Shown: positions 42,089-54,177 of the stretch, one piece after another | Layout: each line of letters starts with the position of its first letter | How positions within the stretch are numbered: the stretch's first letter is position 1 | Source of the DNA: Rachicladosporium sp. CCFEE 5018 | Taxonomy: Eukaryota; Ascomycota; Dothideomycetes; Cladosporiales; Cladosporiaceae | Direction of reading: 5' to 3' | DNA length: 54,907 nucleotides | Assembly (NCBI GenBank): GCA_002077045.2 | Contig: KZ111147.1 | Coordinates: 204,131-259,037, forward strand | Made by a program: the position numbers and the translations under genes | Notes under the pieces: model-generated | Database searches by the model: none | What the model saw: the letters and a program-made list of their open reading frames with translations, nothing else | Told to the model about the DNA's origin: nothing

Positions 42089-43265
42089 TTATGGAGAGTG
42101 GTCTTTGACGAATGTGGCGATGTCGTCTAGCACGATTCGGGTTTGCTCTGTGCCCTCGAGGGGAAAGAAGTTGAAGCCGTGAGGTGCGCCTGTCCAGAGG
42201 AATCAGTGGTTGGTGAGGCAAGCTTACGATATTCCATTGCTCACCAGGGTACAACTTCAGCACTCCCTCGCCACCAGCCATGACCCATCGCGTACAGAAC
42301 ATGATGCTATCGTCCAGCAACGGATCCAGTGTGCCACAAGTGAATAATGCGCGCGGCAGCTTCAGCTTCGACAGGTCCGCAAAGAACGGACTGATCTTTG
42401 GGTCCCGCTTCTCCTTCTCCGACTTGCCTGGTAGATAGGCGTCCAGGTAGCTGTATCGATGTCAGAATTTCAATTCAATGTCAACTAGGACGTAAGATAT
42501 CACTCACTGATCCATGATATCCTTGTCCAAGATCAAGCCCAGATCAAATAAGTGCGCCGCCGGTAACATGCCAGCCAAATCATAGCACCCGAAGTTCAGG
42601 ATCAGCCCTCTGAACGCGAACGTTGGCCGTGATTGCAGCAGCTCGAATGCCGTGCACACACTAAGATGCGCGCCAGCAGAATCGCCACTGATAAATTGCA
42701 GCATACCGCCATACTGCAGCTCCGCGTGATCGACGAGCCACTCCCCAACATCAAAGCAGTCCTCATTCCCAGCCGGATACGGATCCTCAGGCACCAGCCG
42801 GTAGCCAACAGATATGACGGTGAGGCCGGTAGAATCCGCGTAGTGCGCTAGCATAGGATCCTGGAAGGCTTCGGACTGCAGCACCCAGCCGCCGCCGTGG
42901 ATGTGGTAGAAGACTCCTTTACTCCGCCCGGTCTCAGGCGCGAAGACACGACATGGAACCACACGGCCAGATTCGCGCGAGGGCAGGGTGATGTTCTTGC
43001 CCCGATCAAGGACTTTGGGAGCTGGGAAGGGTGTCTCGCCATTCCAGCGCATGGGGCGGTACTTGGCTGCACCGACTTCGTACCATTTTGGGCCGGACTT
43101 TTGGAGGTCTATGAGGTTGGAGTTGAATTTTTTGGTTTGCTCGGTCACGAGACTGGGGTCGAGCTTGGAGGCTGTGATGGCGAGGTCTGAGGTGAGAGGC
43201 ATTGCGCTGATTATGGAGGAGAGACAAGGGGACAGAGATGCTGCTTGGAGGTGTGTGGAAGCCAT
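42089..43265 (-). CDS. Alpha/beta hydrolase of the HSL (hydrolase-3) family
   Basis: Exons 42508-43265, 42245-42450 and 42089-42189 give 354 residues from the ATG at 43263-43265, or 333 from the ATG at 43200-43202 (MPLTSDLA). The second start is better supported, because the copy across gap 3 has lost the first ATG. Motifs: oxyanion HGGGW in YHIHGGGWVL, nucleophile GDSAGAHLS, acid Asp in CGTLDPLLDD, and His in APHGFNFF. The usual YRLAPE reads YRLVPE here but YRLAPE in the second copy. It likely hydrolyses small esters; the substrate is unknown. Confidence 0.88.
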
Positions 43266-43787
43266 CTAGGAACGGCGTTATTGGAGATTAGCCTACTTAC
43301 AGATGTGTAGTTGAGCTGGCTATTACCAATGCACTCGAAGTAGAATGTGCGCTACAGCTGCTCGAATCGATCTGCCTCGGGGTCGAGAGCTCTTGCAGTG
43401 ACGAGTGGGGAAGGAGGAACGACCCCTTGGGGGAGGTAGATTGACCTCCGGCATTACCCGTCCCGGCGCCCCTAGCCGCTCGAGCACGCGCTATCACGCG
43501 AAAGGAAGCAAGAGACCCGAAGCACGGATTGGGGGTCGTGTGAGACATATTGGAAGACATACACGACACGCATTGCATACGGCAGGAGTGAGAGGCATTA
43601 CAGACACTGGGGAAGGGGTTGAAAGCACTGCGAAGTGGGCGGAACATTCGGTGAGCGAAAAGGTGGCCGTGGAACGGGGTCTCTCAGAGACAGCGACGGA
43701 GGTGTAGCAGCGGCGACGGCAGCACCAGCAGCAGCATTCACGTGACGCCGCGAGCAACGAACAAACGCGCATAGGGCGGCAGGCATT
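42515..43787. repeat. Redundant contig end, left copy (1.27 kb)
   Basis: Recurs at 43888-45158 in the same orientation with roughly 1-2% differences and two single-base indels. It covers hydrolase exon 1 and its upstream region. Confidence 0.9.
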
Positions 43788-43887
43788 NNNNNNNNNNNNN
43801 NNNNNNNNNNNNNNNNNNNNNNNNNNNNNNNNNNNNNNNNNNNNNNNNNNNNNNNNNNNNNNNNNNNNNNNNNNNNNNNNNNNNNNN
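43788..43887. other. Scaffold gap 3 (100 N)
   Basis: Exactly 100 N between the two copies of the 1.27 kb segment. As at gap 2, the flanks overlap, so the gap probably hides no sequence. Confidence 0.95.
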
Positions 43888-44575
43888 TGATATCCTTGTC
43901 CAAGATCAAGCCCAGATCAAATAAGTGCGCCGCCGGTAACATGCCAGCCAAATCATAGCACCCGAAGTTCAGGATCAGCCCTCTGAAAGCGAACGTTGGC
44001 CGTGATTGCAGCAGCTCGAATGCCGTGCACACACTAAGATGCGCGCCAGCAGAATCGCCACTGATAAATTGCAGCGCACCACCATACTGCAGCTCCGCGT
44101 GATCGACGAGCCACTCCCCAACATCAAAGCAGTCCTCATTCCCAGCCGGATACGGATCCTCAGGCGCCAGCCGGTAGCCAACAGATATGACGGTGAGGCC
44201 GGTAGAATCCGCGTAGTGCGCTAGCATAGGATCCTGGAAGGCTTCGGACTGCAGCACCCAGCCGCCGCCGTGGATGTGGTAGAAGACTCCTTTACTCCGC
44301 CCGGTCTCAGGCGCGAAGACACGACATGGAACCACACGGCCAGATTCGCGCGAGGGCAGGGTGATGTTCTTGCCCCGATCAAGGACTTTGGGAGCTGGGA
44401 AGGGTGTCTCGCCATTCCAGCGCATGGGGCGGTACTTGGCTGCACCGACTTCGTACCATTTTGGGCCGGACTTTTGGAGGTCTATGAGGTTGGAGTTGAA
44501 TTTCTTGGTTTGCTCGGTCACGAGACTGGGGTCGAGCTTGGAGGCTGTGATGGCGAGGTCTGAGGTGAGAGGCAT
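43888..44575 (-). CDS. Alpha/beta hydrolase exon 1, redundant copy
   Basis: Repeats exon 1 of the hydrolase at 42508-43202 from the ATG at 44573-44575, and stops at the gap before the splice site. Exons 2 and 3 are absent on this side. The upstream ATG of the other copy is changed (AGCTGT for AGCCAT). It reads YRLAPE and YGGALQF. It is best seen as the other haplotype's version of the same gene, not a second gene. An open frame continuing through the Ns is an artefact. Confidence 0.75.
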
Positions 44576-45158
44576 TGCGCTGATTATGGAGGATAGACAA
44601 GGGGATAGAGATGCTGCTTGGAGGTGTGTGGAAGCTGTCTAGGAACGGCGTCATTGGAAATTAGCCTACTTACAGATGTGTACTTGAGCTGGCTATTACC
44701 AATGCACTCGAAGTATGATGTGCGCTACAGCTGCTCGAATCGATCTGCCTCGGGGTCGAGAGCTCTTGTAGTGACGAGTGGGGAAGGAGGAACGACCCTT
44801 GGGGGAGGTAGATTGACCTCCGGCATTACCCGTCCCGGCGCCCCTAGCCGCTCGAGCACGCGCTATCACGCGAAAGGAAGCAAGAGACCCGAAGCACGGA
44901 TTGGGGGTCGTGTGAGACATATTGGAAGACATACACGACACGCATTGCATACGACAGGAGTGAGAGGCATTACAGACACTGGGGAAGGGGTTGAAAGCAC
45001 TGCGAAGTGGGCGGAACATTCGGTGAGCGAAAAGGTGGCCGTGGAACGGGGTCTCTCAAGACAGCGACGGAGGTGTAGCAGCGGCGACGGCAGCACCAGC
45101 AGCAGCATTCACGTGACGCCGCGAGCAACGAACAAACGCGCATAGGGCGGCAGGCATT
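43888..45158. repeat. Redundant contig end, right copy (1.27 kb)
   Basis: Counterpart of 42515-43787. After 45158 the sequence is unique and leads into striatin. Confidence 0.9.
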
Positions 45159-45220
45159 ACTTCTCGATGAAGGCGTAACCTCACAGCACATTGTGCCATC
45201 ACATAGGTACTGCCGCGAGC

Positions 45221-47813
45221 ATGGCCTACAACCCCCACCCCGGCCAGCAGGGTGGCCCAGGAGACCATCATGCCCACCCCCAGGGCACAGAGTACACATT
45301 ACAAGGTGTCATGCGCTTTCTTCAGATCGAGTGGCACAACCACGAGAGAGCGCGCAATGCATGGGACATCGAGAGAGCGGAGATGAAGGCCAAGATTGCC
45401 AAGCAGGAAGGAGAGTGCAGGCAGGCCAGGAGGCTGAACGAGCAACTGGATCGGCAGGTGCGAATGTTGGAGACGGCGTTGAGGAATGCGAGGGGGAAGA
45501 AGGGCGAGGAGGCCAAGGGGGCGGTGGGCAAGGAGAACGTGGTGAAGGCGGGCAAACGTGAGTACAGTGCAATGAAGGAGGTGGATGTGTCAGGATAGTG
45601 GCTAACGTGATTGCTTGCAGCTCCCAACGTACCACACAACTCATTTCTCGAGACGCGAGAGGAAGTCGATGCCAACGAAAAGGAGCGGGAGCAGCACTTC
45701 GACAACACAACGAAGTACCTCCGGAACTGCATGAAGGAGATTCAGTACCTCCTCACACCACCGCAACACCCACCACCAGCGCAGACACTACCCAATGGTA
45801 ACTATACGGGTCTTCCGGATCCGCCTTCGGCAGCCGATGATTTCTACATGCGGCAACAGCAGGCCCAACGTTCACGTCCGCAGCAGCTACCACAGCCATC
45901 GGGGATGCCTAATCATGAGCCACCACCAGTACCAAACAGTCTGCCGCAAGTGTCAGCACCGCATGACATCGCGAATGCGCGAGGCGTACGATACCAAGCA
46001 GACGGGGATGGATCACTATCAGCACTGGAGCCATTGCAGCAGAATGCGCAGCACTCGCTTGCTCAGTATGAGGAGCCAGCAGAGAACGTGACGCATACAT
46101 TCGACAGCCGTGGCAGAGCAGTGGATGGTGAGGAGTCGATCGGAAGTCTGCCTCAAGCTAAGCAACAGGTGGACACGGATGGGTGGAACTTCGACGATGA
46201 GCAGCAATCCCAAACAGAGAACGCAGGCTCGGAGCTGCCTCCGCCTAGGAGACCGGACACAGACCACTTCCCGGGTGCTGCGGACTCCGCTCACCTTGCT
46301 GCAAAGTCACCACCTCGGACTGGACCAGGGTCACATCGTAGAAAGAGCTCAGGCTCGCAAGCCATGTCAAGACGTCGCAGCTCGCAAGGCAAGACGGAAG
46401 CGCATGACGGCGCAGACGCAGCTGCAAACGCAGACCCGTCACAGTTCAGAGTCAAGTTCGCCCTACGTGGGCACCTGGACGTCGTTCGTAGCGTTGTCTT
46501 CAGCGGCGGTGGCAGTCCCAGCGAGCCCGAAGTATGCACAGCAGGCGACGACAGTACCATAAAGCGCTGGATCATCCCTGCTTCCTATCAGAACTTCAAC
46601 TCCACGCAATCTACACCTGATCTGGACGTACAATCAAACTTTACTCATAGAGGTCACGAAGGGATTGTGACATCACTAGCTGCCTACCCGGCAAGCACAG
46701 GCTTCAATACTGGCGGTCGCGCAAACGGCGACGGCTGGATCTTCTCCGGTGGTCAGGACGCGACGATTCGAGTCTGGGAGCGTGGTCGTGTGGACCCGAA
46801 GGAGACGCTGATAGGCCATACAGACGCCGTGTGGGCTGTGTGCATACTTCCCACGACCACCGGCTCCATCTTTGGACCCCAGTCCAGCCAGTTCGGTGGT
46901 GCTGACCGCCTTCTCCTTGTCTCTGGCTCAGCAGACGGTACAGTTAAAGTATGGGCTGTCAGTCCGCCACCTCAGAGCGCGTCGTCTTCCACCGGCTCGC
47001 GGAGAGGCGTAGGTGGGAGCCGAAGACACAGCGTGACGAGCGGGAGCAACCATCCTTCATCTCCACAGCCGAGTGTGGCAAGCACAACACCCTTCGCCTA
47101 CACGCTCGTGCACTCGATCGCCCGTACTTCCAGCGCCGACCCCGATGCTCCACCCGCAAGCCCGACGTCGATCGCACCACTCTCGGCCTCCGGCGAGAAC
47201 TTCGTCGTCGCTTACACTGACTCATCTGTCCTTGTCTTCGACACGCGGACCGGTGAGGAAGTGATAGGTATGGCTAGTAACGAGACCTACGACGGCACAA
47301 TGGGGACGAGCATCAACACTGTCGTCGCCACGAGTCTCGGCTTAGAGGGAAGCGGGGCAGAAATGGGCGGCAGGAGCGGCGGACTCGAAACCGAGGAACT
47401 GGCCGCAGGCGCTACAGGGTCACGAGAAGGCGTTGAAGGTGTGGTGATCACAGGCCACGAAGACCGCTTCGTCCGCTTCTTCGATGCGAACTCAGGTATG
47501 CCTCTCCGTCTTCTTCCCAATTCCTCTCGGACTTGTGCTAACTTTCTTTCCAGGCCAATGCACCTACACCATGCTCGCGCACCCTTCCGCCATCTCCTCC
47601 CTCAGCCTTAGCAAAGATGGCCGTGAAGCCGTCTCTGCGGGCCACGACGCTAGTATCCGCTTCTGGTCGCTCGAGAAGCGCATTTGCACGCAGGACATCG
47701 TGTCGCACCGCGCCATGCGGGGTGAGGGCGTTTGTGACGTGTGCTGGAGCAGCGATGGGAGGATCGTGGTGAGTGCTGGTGGGGATGGTGTAGTCAAGGT
47801 GTTTGGGCGATGA
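45221..47813 (+). CDS. pro11: Striatin (STRIPAK complex WD40 scaffold)
   Basis: Exons 45221-45557, 45621-47495 and 47554-47813 give 823 residues. The N-terminus carries the striatin block YTLQGVMRFLQIEW (25-38), followed by a coiled coil (to ~90). Exon 2 begins FLETREEVDANEKEREQHF, another fungal striatin hallmark, then a long disordered region. WD40 repeats fill the C-terminal half (RGHLDVVRSVVFSGGG, RGHEGIVTSLAAYP, IGHTDAVWAVCIL, AHPSAISSLSLSKDG) and end VVSAGGDGVVKVFGR. It corresponds to PRO11 of Sordaria and HAM-3 of Neurospora, scaffolds of PP2A and kinases at the nuclear envelope that are needed for hyphal fusion and fruiting. Its promoter includes the sequence duplicated across gap 3. 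Confidence 0.9.
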
Positions 47814-48573
47814 GGAATGTTTCTCAGGGGCGTGCATGTTGAGGTTGAGATTGTTGTTCTAGGGAGCGCGAGCGGCGCATCTGCATGAGTTGTGCATGGG
47901 TTGTATAGTACCGGCGCTGCATGTGCTCCGGGCGGACTCCACCGGCGCTTCTATCAAAGCTGCCTGGTTGAGTCCTGGCCCTGGGCACTTCTCCTCAATG
48001 GACCACTCATCCAAGTGGTTACGAGTGGAGGCTCTTCACATAGCCCAAAACTTGTACACATGCGTACATCTCTCTACTGCCACGTACCGTTCCTAGTCAG
48101 GTGCGTACGATGTATCAATCGCGTAGGACTCAATCACCGCTGCACTGGGACTCGGACCAGTCAATTTGAGACGAAGGTTTGATCGACGAATCTACGAATA
48201 CCTCAAACACATCACTGCGGGATGCCAACCTTCTCCACAGCGTAGAGCGTGCCCACGAGCGATGCCGCGGAGCAGCTAAGCGGCTGCGCGGTGGTCGCTG
48301 CGTTAGTCATACTTTACAGTTGCTGTGGAAGCGGGAGGTGCAGCCGACCATGCAATATAATGTGATAATGGGCAGGCGATAGCTGGGAGCACCCAGTCGT
48401 AAGCCGAAAGAGCTGCAGAGGGGCGTAGGCACTGATCGACTCGCTCGTAGCCATCTCCGAGGGCGTCGGCAGTGGCCCTCTCGACGCCCAGCTCACTGTG
48501 CATCGCTCAGATTGGCAAATGCATGAAGGTGTTGCTTCGCGGACACCGATGGTATGACTTGCACGAATGGTTG

Positions 48574-48718
48574 CATATGCGATGCCTTCTGAGTGCCGGG
48601 GAAGCACGCAGTGCAGCCTTTGGTGCGTTGTAGCATGTAGTGCAGCTGGGTGTGCCCCGCCATAGTCAGGCTGAGGGTTCGTGGTGGAGGTATAGTTCGA
48701 CGAGTTCAAGGGTGCTAT
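48574..48718. repeat. Degenerate direct repeat, unit 1
   Basis: About 145 bp. It shares with unit 2 the blocks GCGATGCC, GCAGCTGGGTGTGCCC, AGTCAGGCTG and TGGAGGTATA in the same order and spacing, at roughly 70% identity by eye. Confidence 0.6.
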
Positions 48719-48790
48719 GGGTATCGCAGACTGTTAGAGGAGTATTGGCGGCACCTCGTGGACAGTTGGGCAAGTATCGGCCCGTGAGTG

Positions 48791-48929
48791 TATGTGCGAT
48801 GCCCTCATGGAGCCGGGTAAACATGCAGTGCAGGTGATCGTACGTTGGAGCATGCAGGGCAGCTGGGTGTGCCCGACCACAGTCAGGCTGCGAGTTCGAG
48901 ATGGAGGTATACTTCGAGGGCGATATAGG
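48791..48929. repeat. Degenerate direct repeat, unit 2
   Basis: About 140 bp, starting 217 bp after unit 1, with the same ordered blocks. It could be an old local duplication. The repeated unit is not coding in any convincing frame. Confidence 0.6.
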
Positions 48930-51325
48930 ATAACTTCGGTGATATGTCGCATGCGGCGTGTACTCCGTCTGCTGCTAGTGGGCCAGCGACCTTGCAAAGG
49001 TGGAGAGGGGAGCTCAACGTGCCAGTACATTGAGCAACGGTGCTTCTGTCGGCTATTGACGTCTCTTCCTGACGTGACGTGAGCGACCAGCAGATCATGG
49101 TCATCGTCCTATAGGCTTAGCTGCCAGCGAGGCTCTTCTCCTGCCTGCAGTGACAACATCATCACGTGCAGGCTTTCCTCGCTACCGGGGCTGCTGGGCC
49201 GCCGACCTTTTGCGCAAGAGCAACCGGAAAGGTGGGCTGGCGTCTGTTTCATATGATCCGTGTTTCAAATCATGTCGTCAGGCGATGGCGCAAGTCCGCC
49301 GTAGACTTCGAAAGAGAAGACCGAGGCTTCGAGATCATCGCCCTTCGCGTGGTTGGTCGATGATCGGCTCGACGTGACTTGTATGGGAATGCGCTCAGCG
49401 CAGACTGCCGCAAGGAGATGTACCTACTTCGACTTACCGCTGATCGCCCAGCGCGACAGTGTGTAGGCTTCGTGAGCTTCAATCCCAAAGCGCGCTGTGC
49501 GATGCTAACATGCATCGAGTGCTTGCTCCTTCGAGGCACGATTCGCATGACAGCAGTATTTGCAATGAGCGACTGGTGGCGGCGGAGGAAGCGAATCGTC
49601 GCAGGATCCAGTCGCCTGGAATAGCATCGATGTTTCAATCGACCGTGACTCGTGGCGCGACCATTGGGACCCTCTGAAGGAATTCGGAAGGGAATCGCAG
49701 TCGCAAGCCAACACAGGACAAGACCCGATGCGTGACTGTCGCGTACGCCTGCGACATCGTGGACAAGAGTCCGCAATCGTGCAATGTCCAGCGCAGTGTA
49801 CAGCACTGATGCGCGGTGCAAGCCGCCGATCTGGACGTTGATCCAGCATCGCATCGCACATCCTCACCAACTTGAACGATCGGCAGAAAATAGAAGACAA
49901 AATAGACTTTACCTACTGATCTACTAGTCACGCAATGGCCACGCTGCACGAGCGTGGCAGTAGAGCGAAAGTCCAGCCACTCTCGCCCCGTGTCAAGTGT
50001 TTCAGATATGTTGATGGTGATCAAACAGGTACGTGAGGAACAAGCCGCACAAGCTAGGCGACAAATACATTCATGCAGGAACCAGCTTACCGAGCTCGCG
50101 CTAAGGCATGCTGTTCACCGTGATGAACCTGATGTGCGAGCGCAAGCGCTTGTGCGATGGGCACGAGATGCTGTTCGCACTATGGATGATGGCTGGAGAG
50201 CAGGGTAAGCTGTGCGAATATGCAGGTGGTGGTTTGCGGTCGTGTGGGCGGCTTCGGAGATTTCCCATCTGATGCGGCATACGCCGAAGAGATGCACTGG
50301 TCTTAGATGCTAGCCGTGCGAAGATGGACCGACCAAGATCGCATGCTGCTGCCCAGTCTGTCATTGACTCAGATGGACTAGATCGCAAGAGAGTCCATGC
50401 GCAAAATACACTGCAGTTGCGCAAAGCGGAGTGGACCGAACAGAAATACCTGACGTTGAGTAGGTGTATCTTGGGCAACATGCGATGTCATGGGCAGGCT
50501 AGACTGCAATGCGAGCTAGAGCATGGTCGTCTGCCGGGCCATGCTCGCGTCTTCTTGTGTGCGGAGACGGATGAGCTGCAGAGCGAAGCAGGGAAGGACG
50601 GGTGACCTGACTCTCCCTCAGCACGTCGGTTCCGCGTGTGGCGGGCACGGCTGTGAAGTGCCCTCGTTGGAGTGTTGTGGTGGTCGATCTCACCCAGCGC
50701 GAATGCAAGAAGCTCATAAAGACGAAGCAGTGGCTGTTGAGAGACTTTGTAGGCGCCGTGGTGGGCCAGCACTGGAGGCAGCGGAAATGCTGTACGACTC
50801 TGTCAACGCAATTCGCGGTCGATGCACGGCGAGGCGCTTGCACATCCCTGCTTCCTGGCCACGGCCGTTGATGCAGCGCACGGGGCAGGCTCAAAACAAG
50901 CTAGCGGGTGCTCGCGCTCGAGACACGAGTTTCAAGTCGCTCCTCAAACACTCTCCGCCTGCACCTGCTTCTACAACATCTTCATACTCGCATAACTCAC
51001 CCCGCTGCTATACTGAGAAACGCATACCAGCGACGGCCGGTCCTCGCATTGTCCTCTTCTGCCCTTCGCCGACGTCATATCTGACACGCTCGCTACCCCA
51101 TTTCATTCGCTTTGCTTTGCACCATTTGCTGCTTGCTCTCCCTTGCGCAGTATCACGACCTGGAGTCGTACTAGCACCAGCAAGAAGCACCCCCCCGAAC
51201 GCACGTCAAACCGCGTTTGAGCTTGACGTCAGCCCTGGACATCTCCTCCGCCCTTCCATACGACCACAGCGCACCGCTCTGCTCGGCCCGAGCGCGACCG
51301 GCTTCGCACCTCACCGCCGGCAGTC

Positions 51326-53650
51326 ATGTATCCTGTCCCGCAGCAGTCAATGGGTCCGCCGCCTCCTCAACAGCGGACCGTCGCCCCAGAGACCTTCCTG
51401 CTCGATCCAGATGCTCAGCAGAGCTTGCCTGCCGACTCTGTCGTCGCTCTCCAGCAGGTTGATAATCGTATGCACTGCCTCGTCCAGACCACGCGTCGCA
51501 GAAAGTCTGATGTGGTAGCTAACAATGATGTGTAGTCAAGTACTTTCTCATATCAGCACCAGTAGACTGGAGCCAAGACCAGTACATCAGAAGATTCTTA
51601 CTCCCTACTGGCGAGTATGTGTCGTGTGTGTTGTGGTAAGTTCCCAACCTGGCATGCACGCAACCGTCCGTTCCTTCCCTGACATCAGTCGCCAAACAGG
51701 AGCAACCTCTTCCACATCTCTGGCACTGACATCGTGCGATGTCTTGCCTTCCGCTTCCAGGCCTTCGGTCGGCCTGTCAAGAACTCGAAGAAGTTCGAAG
51801 AGGGTATCTTCTCCGACCTTCGCAACCTCAAGTCAGGCACAGATGCCTCGCTCGAGGAACCCAAGAGTCCGTTCCTGGACTTCTTGTACAAGAACAACTG
51901 CATCCGTACGCAGAAGAAACAGAAAGTGTTCTACTGGTACAGCGTTCCGCATGACCGCCTCTTTCTTGACGCGCTCGAGCGCGACTTGAAGAGGGAGAAG
52001 ATGGGTCAGGAAGCTACGACCGTTGCTGTCAACGAGCCCGCGCTGTCATTCGAGTTCGACTCATCACAGTCGCTGTTCGAGCAGCTCACGAAAGCCCAAC
52101 AGAACAACCAATCCACCTTCTCGGCGCAACCACCGTCGCACCCGCCGTCACACAGCGCGTCGCCTATGCTTCGCGCCGCAGACTCGATGCCTCCACCATC
52201 GATGATTCCACAGCAGCAGATGATTGCTACGACCTCAGCACCGGCTCACAGTATGCCTATGCCTGCCGTCATGCATGATGACTCGCTGTCGCACATACCA
52301 ACTTACTCGCAGATGGCCACGCCGTCTATGCCCGCGATGCCACCCATGCCTTCGCAGATCCAGCGAACCCGTGAGCACTCAATGGGCCCGGTTTTCGATC
52401 GCAACGGTGTCCCGCTCTCGCAAATCACCAATCGCCACAGCTCCATGCCAGCATACATGGAGTATTCGCCAGCTCCCAGCTTCGTCTCTTCGCACTTCGA
52501 GGATTACAGCACTCGCGGCTATTCGTATGAGCCGATCACGCCACCACAGCACCAAGTCGGGATGCCGCAAGAGGCAGCTTACATCGCGAATGAAGACACT
52601 GGTCTTTACACTGCCATCCCCGAGATGAGCTTCCAGCAACACTACAACCCACTCATGCCAACCGCACAGAGTCTTGGAGGTGCGCACTACCCTTCGTCCG
52701 GCATGCGTAGCTATGCGCAACAGCCCGCGTACTCAGTGCTCGAGGGTTCTCCAACCTACAAGCAGCGCCGCAGAAGGTCATCGTTGACACAAGGAATGCC
52801 GCCTTCGAGCAATCCTGCTGCTCACCCAGTCTCTGCATACGCTGCTCACCGACCAAGCGATCTTCGGCGATCCATGTCCAGCTCCGTCGTACCTCAGGTG
52901 ATTCCAGAGGGACAAGAGCACGAAGATTACCACGACTCTCCTGCGAGCCTACACACGTCCAATAAGCGCTCCGCCGCAATGATGAATGATCACGCCGAGC
53001 TTCAGAACTTGTCTCGCCATGGCACACCTGGCACCACCGCTGGCGCCGCCGATGGCACCCACACCCCTCAACACCAGTCCATCCCTTACGTCCACGCCGA
53101 GGACTTTGCCAATTACAGCGGCAGTCCAAGCCACCCCTACCCAATGCAACATCATGCCGTCCAACGCACAGCGAACGGTGTCTTCCGTCGTGCGCGCAGC
53201 GCGACGGTCACCGAACTCGGTCCCTACCCACAGAAGTCGCACTCATGCCCGATCCCCATGTGCGGTCGTCTCTTCAAGCGCTTAGAGCACCTTAAGCGCC
53301 ACGTCCGCACGCACACTCAAGAACGCCCATACGTCTGCACACTCTGCAGTAAGGCCTTCTCCCGCAGTGACAACCTCGCCCAACACCGTCGCACGCACGA
53401 GACGAACCCTGATGCTATCGCACCCAGCGAGGAGGAGATCGAAGAGGAGCGTGAGGCTCTCAACGATCTCGCCGAGGGATTGGTTGATGACGGACCGGAG
53501 GAGATGGCGGGTGCCTACCAGCCAGTGTCTATGCCTATGAGCACGGGGAGTGATTTGCAGAGCAGTATGCCTACGCATGTTGATATGAGGAGTGTGACGC
53601 ACTCGGCTATGGGTATGCCGCAGTATATGATTGGGGCTGGGCATTACTAG
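51326..53650 (+). CDS. STE12: Ste12-type transcription factor with two C2H2 zinc fingers
   Basis: Exons 51326-51467, 51536-51635 and 51700-53650 give 730 residues. The first two introns fall inside the STE homeodomain-like DNA-binding domain (about 35-190): KYFLISAPVDWSQDQYIRR, FLLPTGEYVSCVLW, FRFQAFGRPVKNSKKFEEGI, KKQKVFYWYSVPHDRLFLDA. The middle is Pro/Ser/Gln/Met-rich. Two C2H2 fingers follow near 593-648 (CPIPMCGRLFKRLEHLKRH and CTLCSKAFSRSDNLAQHRR), an arrangement found in filamentous fungi (SteA) but not in budding yeast Ste12. It is the nuclear target of the pheromone/invasive-growth MAPK cascade and controls mating, fusion and often pathogenicity. Confidence 0.92.
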
Positions 53651-54177
53651 GGGTATTCTGGGACGATGACTGTACGATTTGAGAAGATGGTTGGGAAGAG
53701 TGTCACGATAGAACAGCGTCAAAAGTATTGAGCATCGAACACTGCATTCTCGTCCCCTCGCCGTGCGCTATTGTCAACTTGGGGATGTTCCATATCCTTG
53801 CAACTTTCCGACAGTATTGACTTTCGCCTCGCGTTGTTCATCGCGCTCGCCTCCTCCATCAGTCCTTCCTTACCCCTATGGACACATACATCCTGCAACG
53901 CTTCGCAACGTATCTGGAGGATTCCTAACGCCGCGCGCATGCAGGCCTGTCTCTCGTATCGCATGGTCAATGTGAGCAAGAGTGTCGATCCCTGCAGTCA
54001 CGGCGACCGCAACGTCCGCTCTGCAAGAATGCACAGGTAGAGTTCCATTCCATATTAGCAATTCTAGGGTACCTATATTCGAACACATCATCGTTGGACT
54101 TGCTATCAACAGTATCTTCTTTCGCTGGTTGAAAAATATCGAAGTCGGCTCTCCCTCGCTCAGACCTCTACAACATT
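53651..54177. other. Gene-free stretch between Ste12 and alcohol dehydrogenase
   Basis: 527 bp with the Ste12 3' flank and the dehydrogenase promoter. No supported gene or repeat. Confidence 0.5.

Larger units (their letters stand above)
47814..51325. other. Long gene-poor stretch between striatin and Ste12
   Basis: 3.5 kb with no supported protein gene. Open frames exist on both strands but are Arg/Ser/His-rich, without hydrophobic cores or motifs. It contains two degenerate direct repeats (48574-48718, 48791-48929). The last ~400 bases are C/T-rich and probably are the Ste12 promoter and leader. No tRNA or rRNA was recognised. Confidence 0.5.

Noticed and set aside
43598..44575. 325-residue frame appearing to fuse the hydrolase to another sequence
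   Set aside because: It reads through 100 N and into the antisense of the duplicated intergenic region; it is an assembly artefact.
49270..49854. 194-residue minus-strand frame in the striatin-Ste12 interval
   Set aside because: Arg/Ser/His-rich, no hydrophobic core or recognisable domain, and no splice partners.
50523..51518. 331-residue plus-strand frame overlapping the Ste12 leader and first exon
   Set aside because: Wrong frame relative to Ste12, low-complexity Ser/Arg/Pro composition and no motif; a chance frame in C/T-rich leader DNA.
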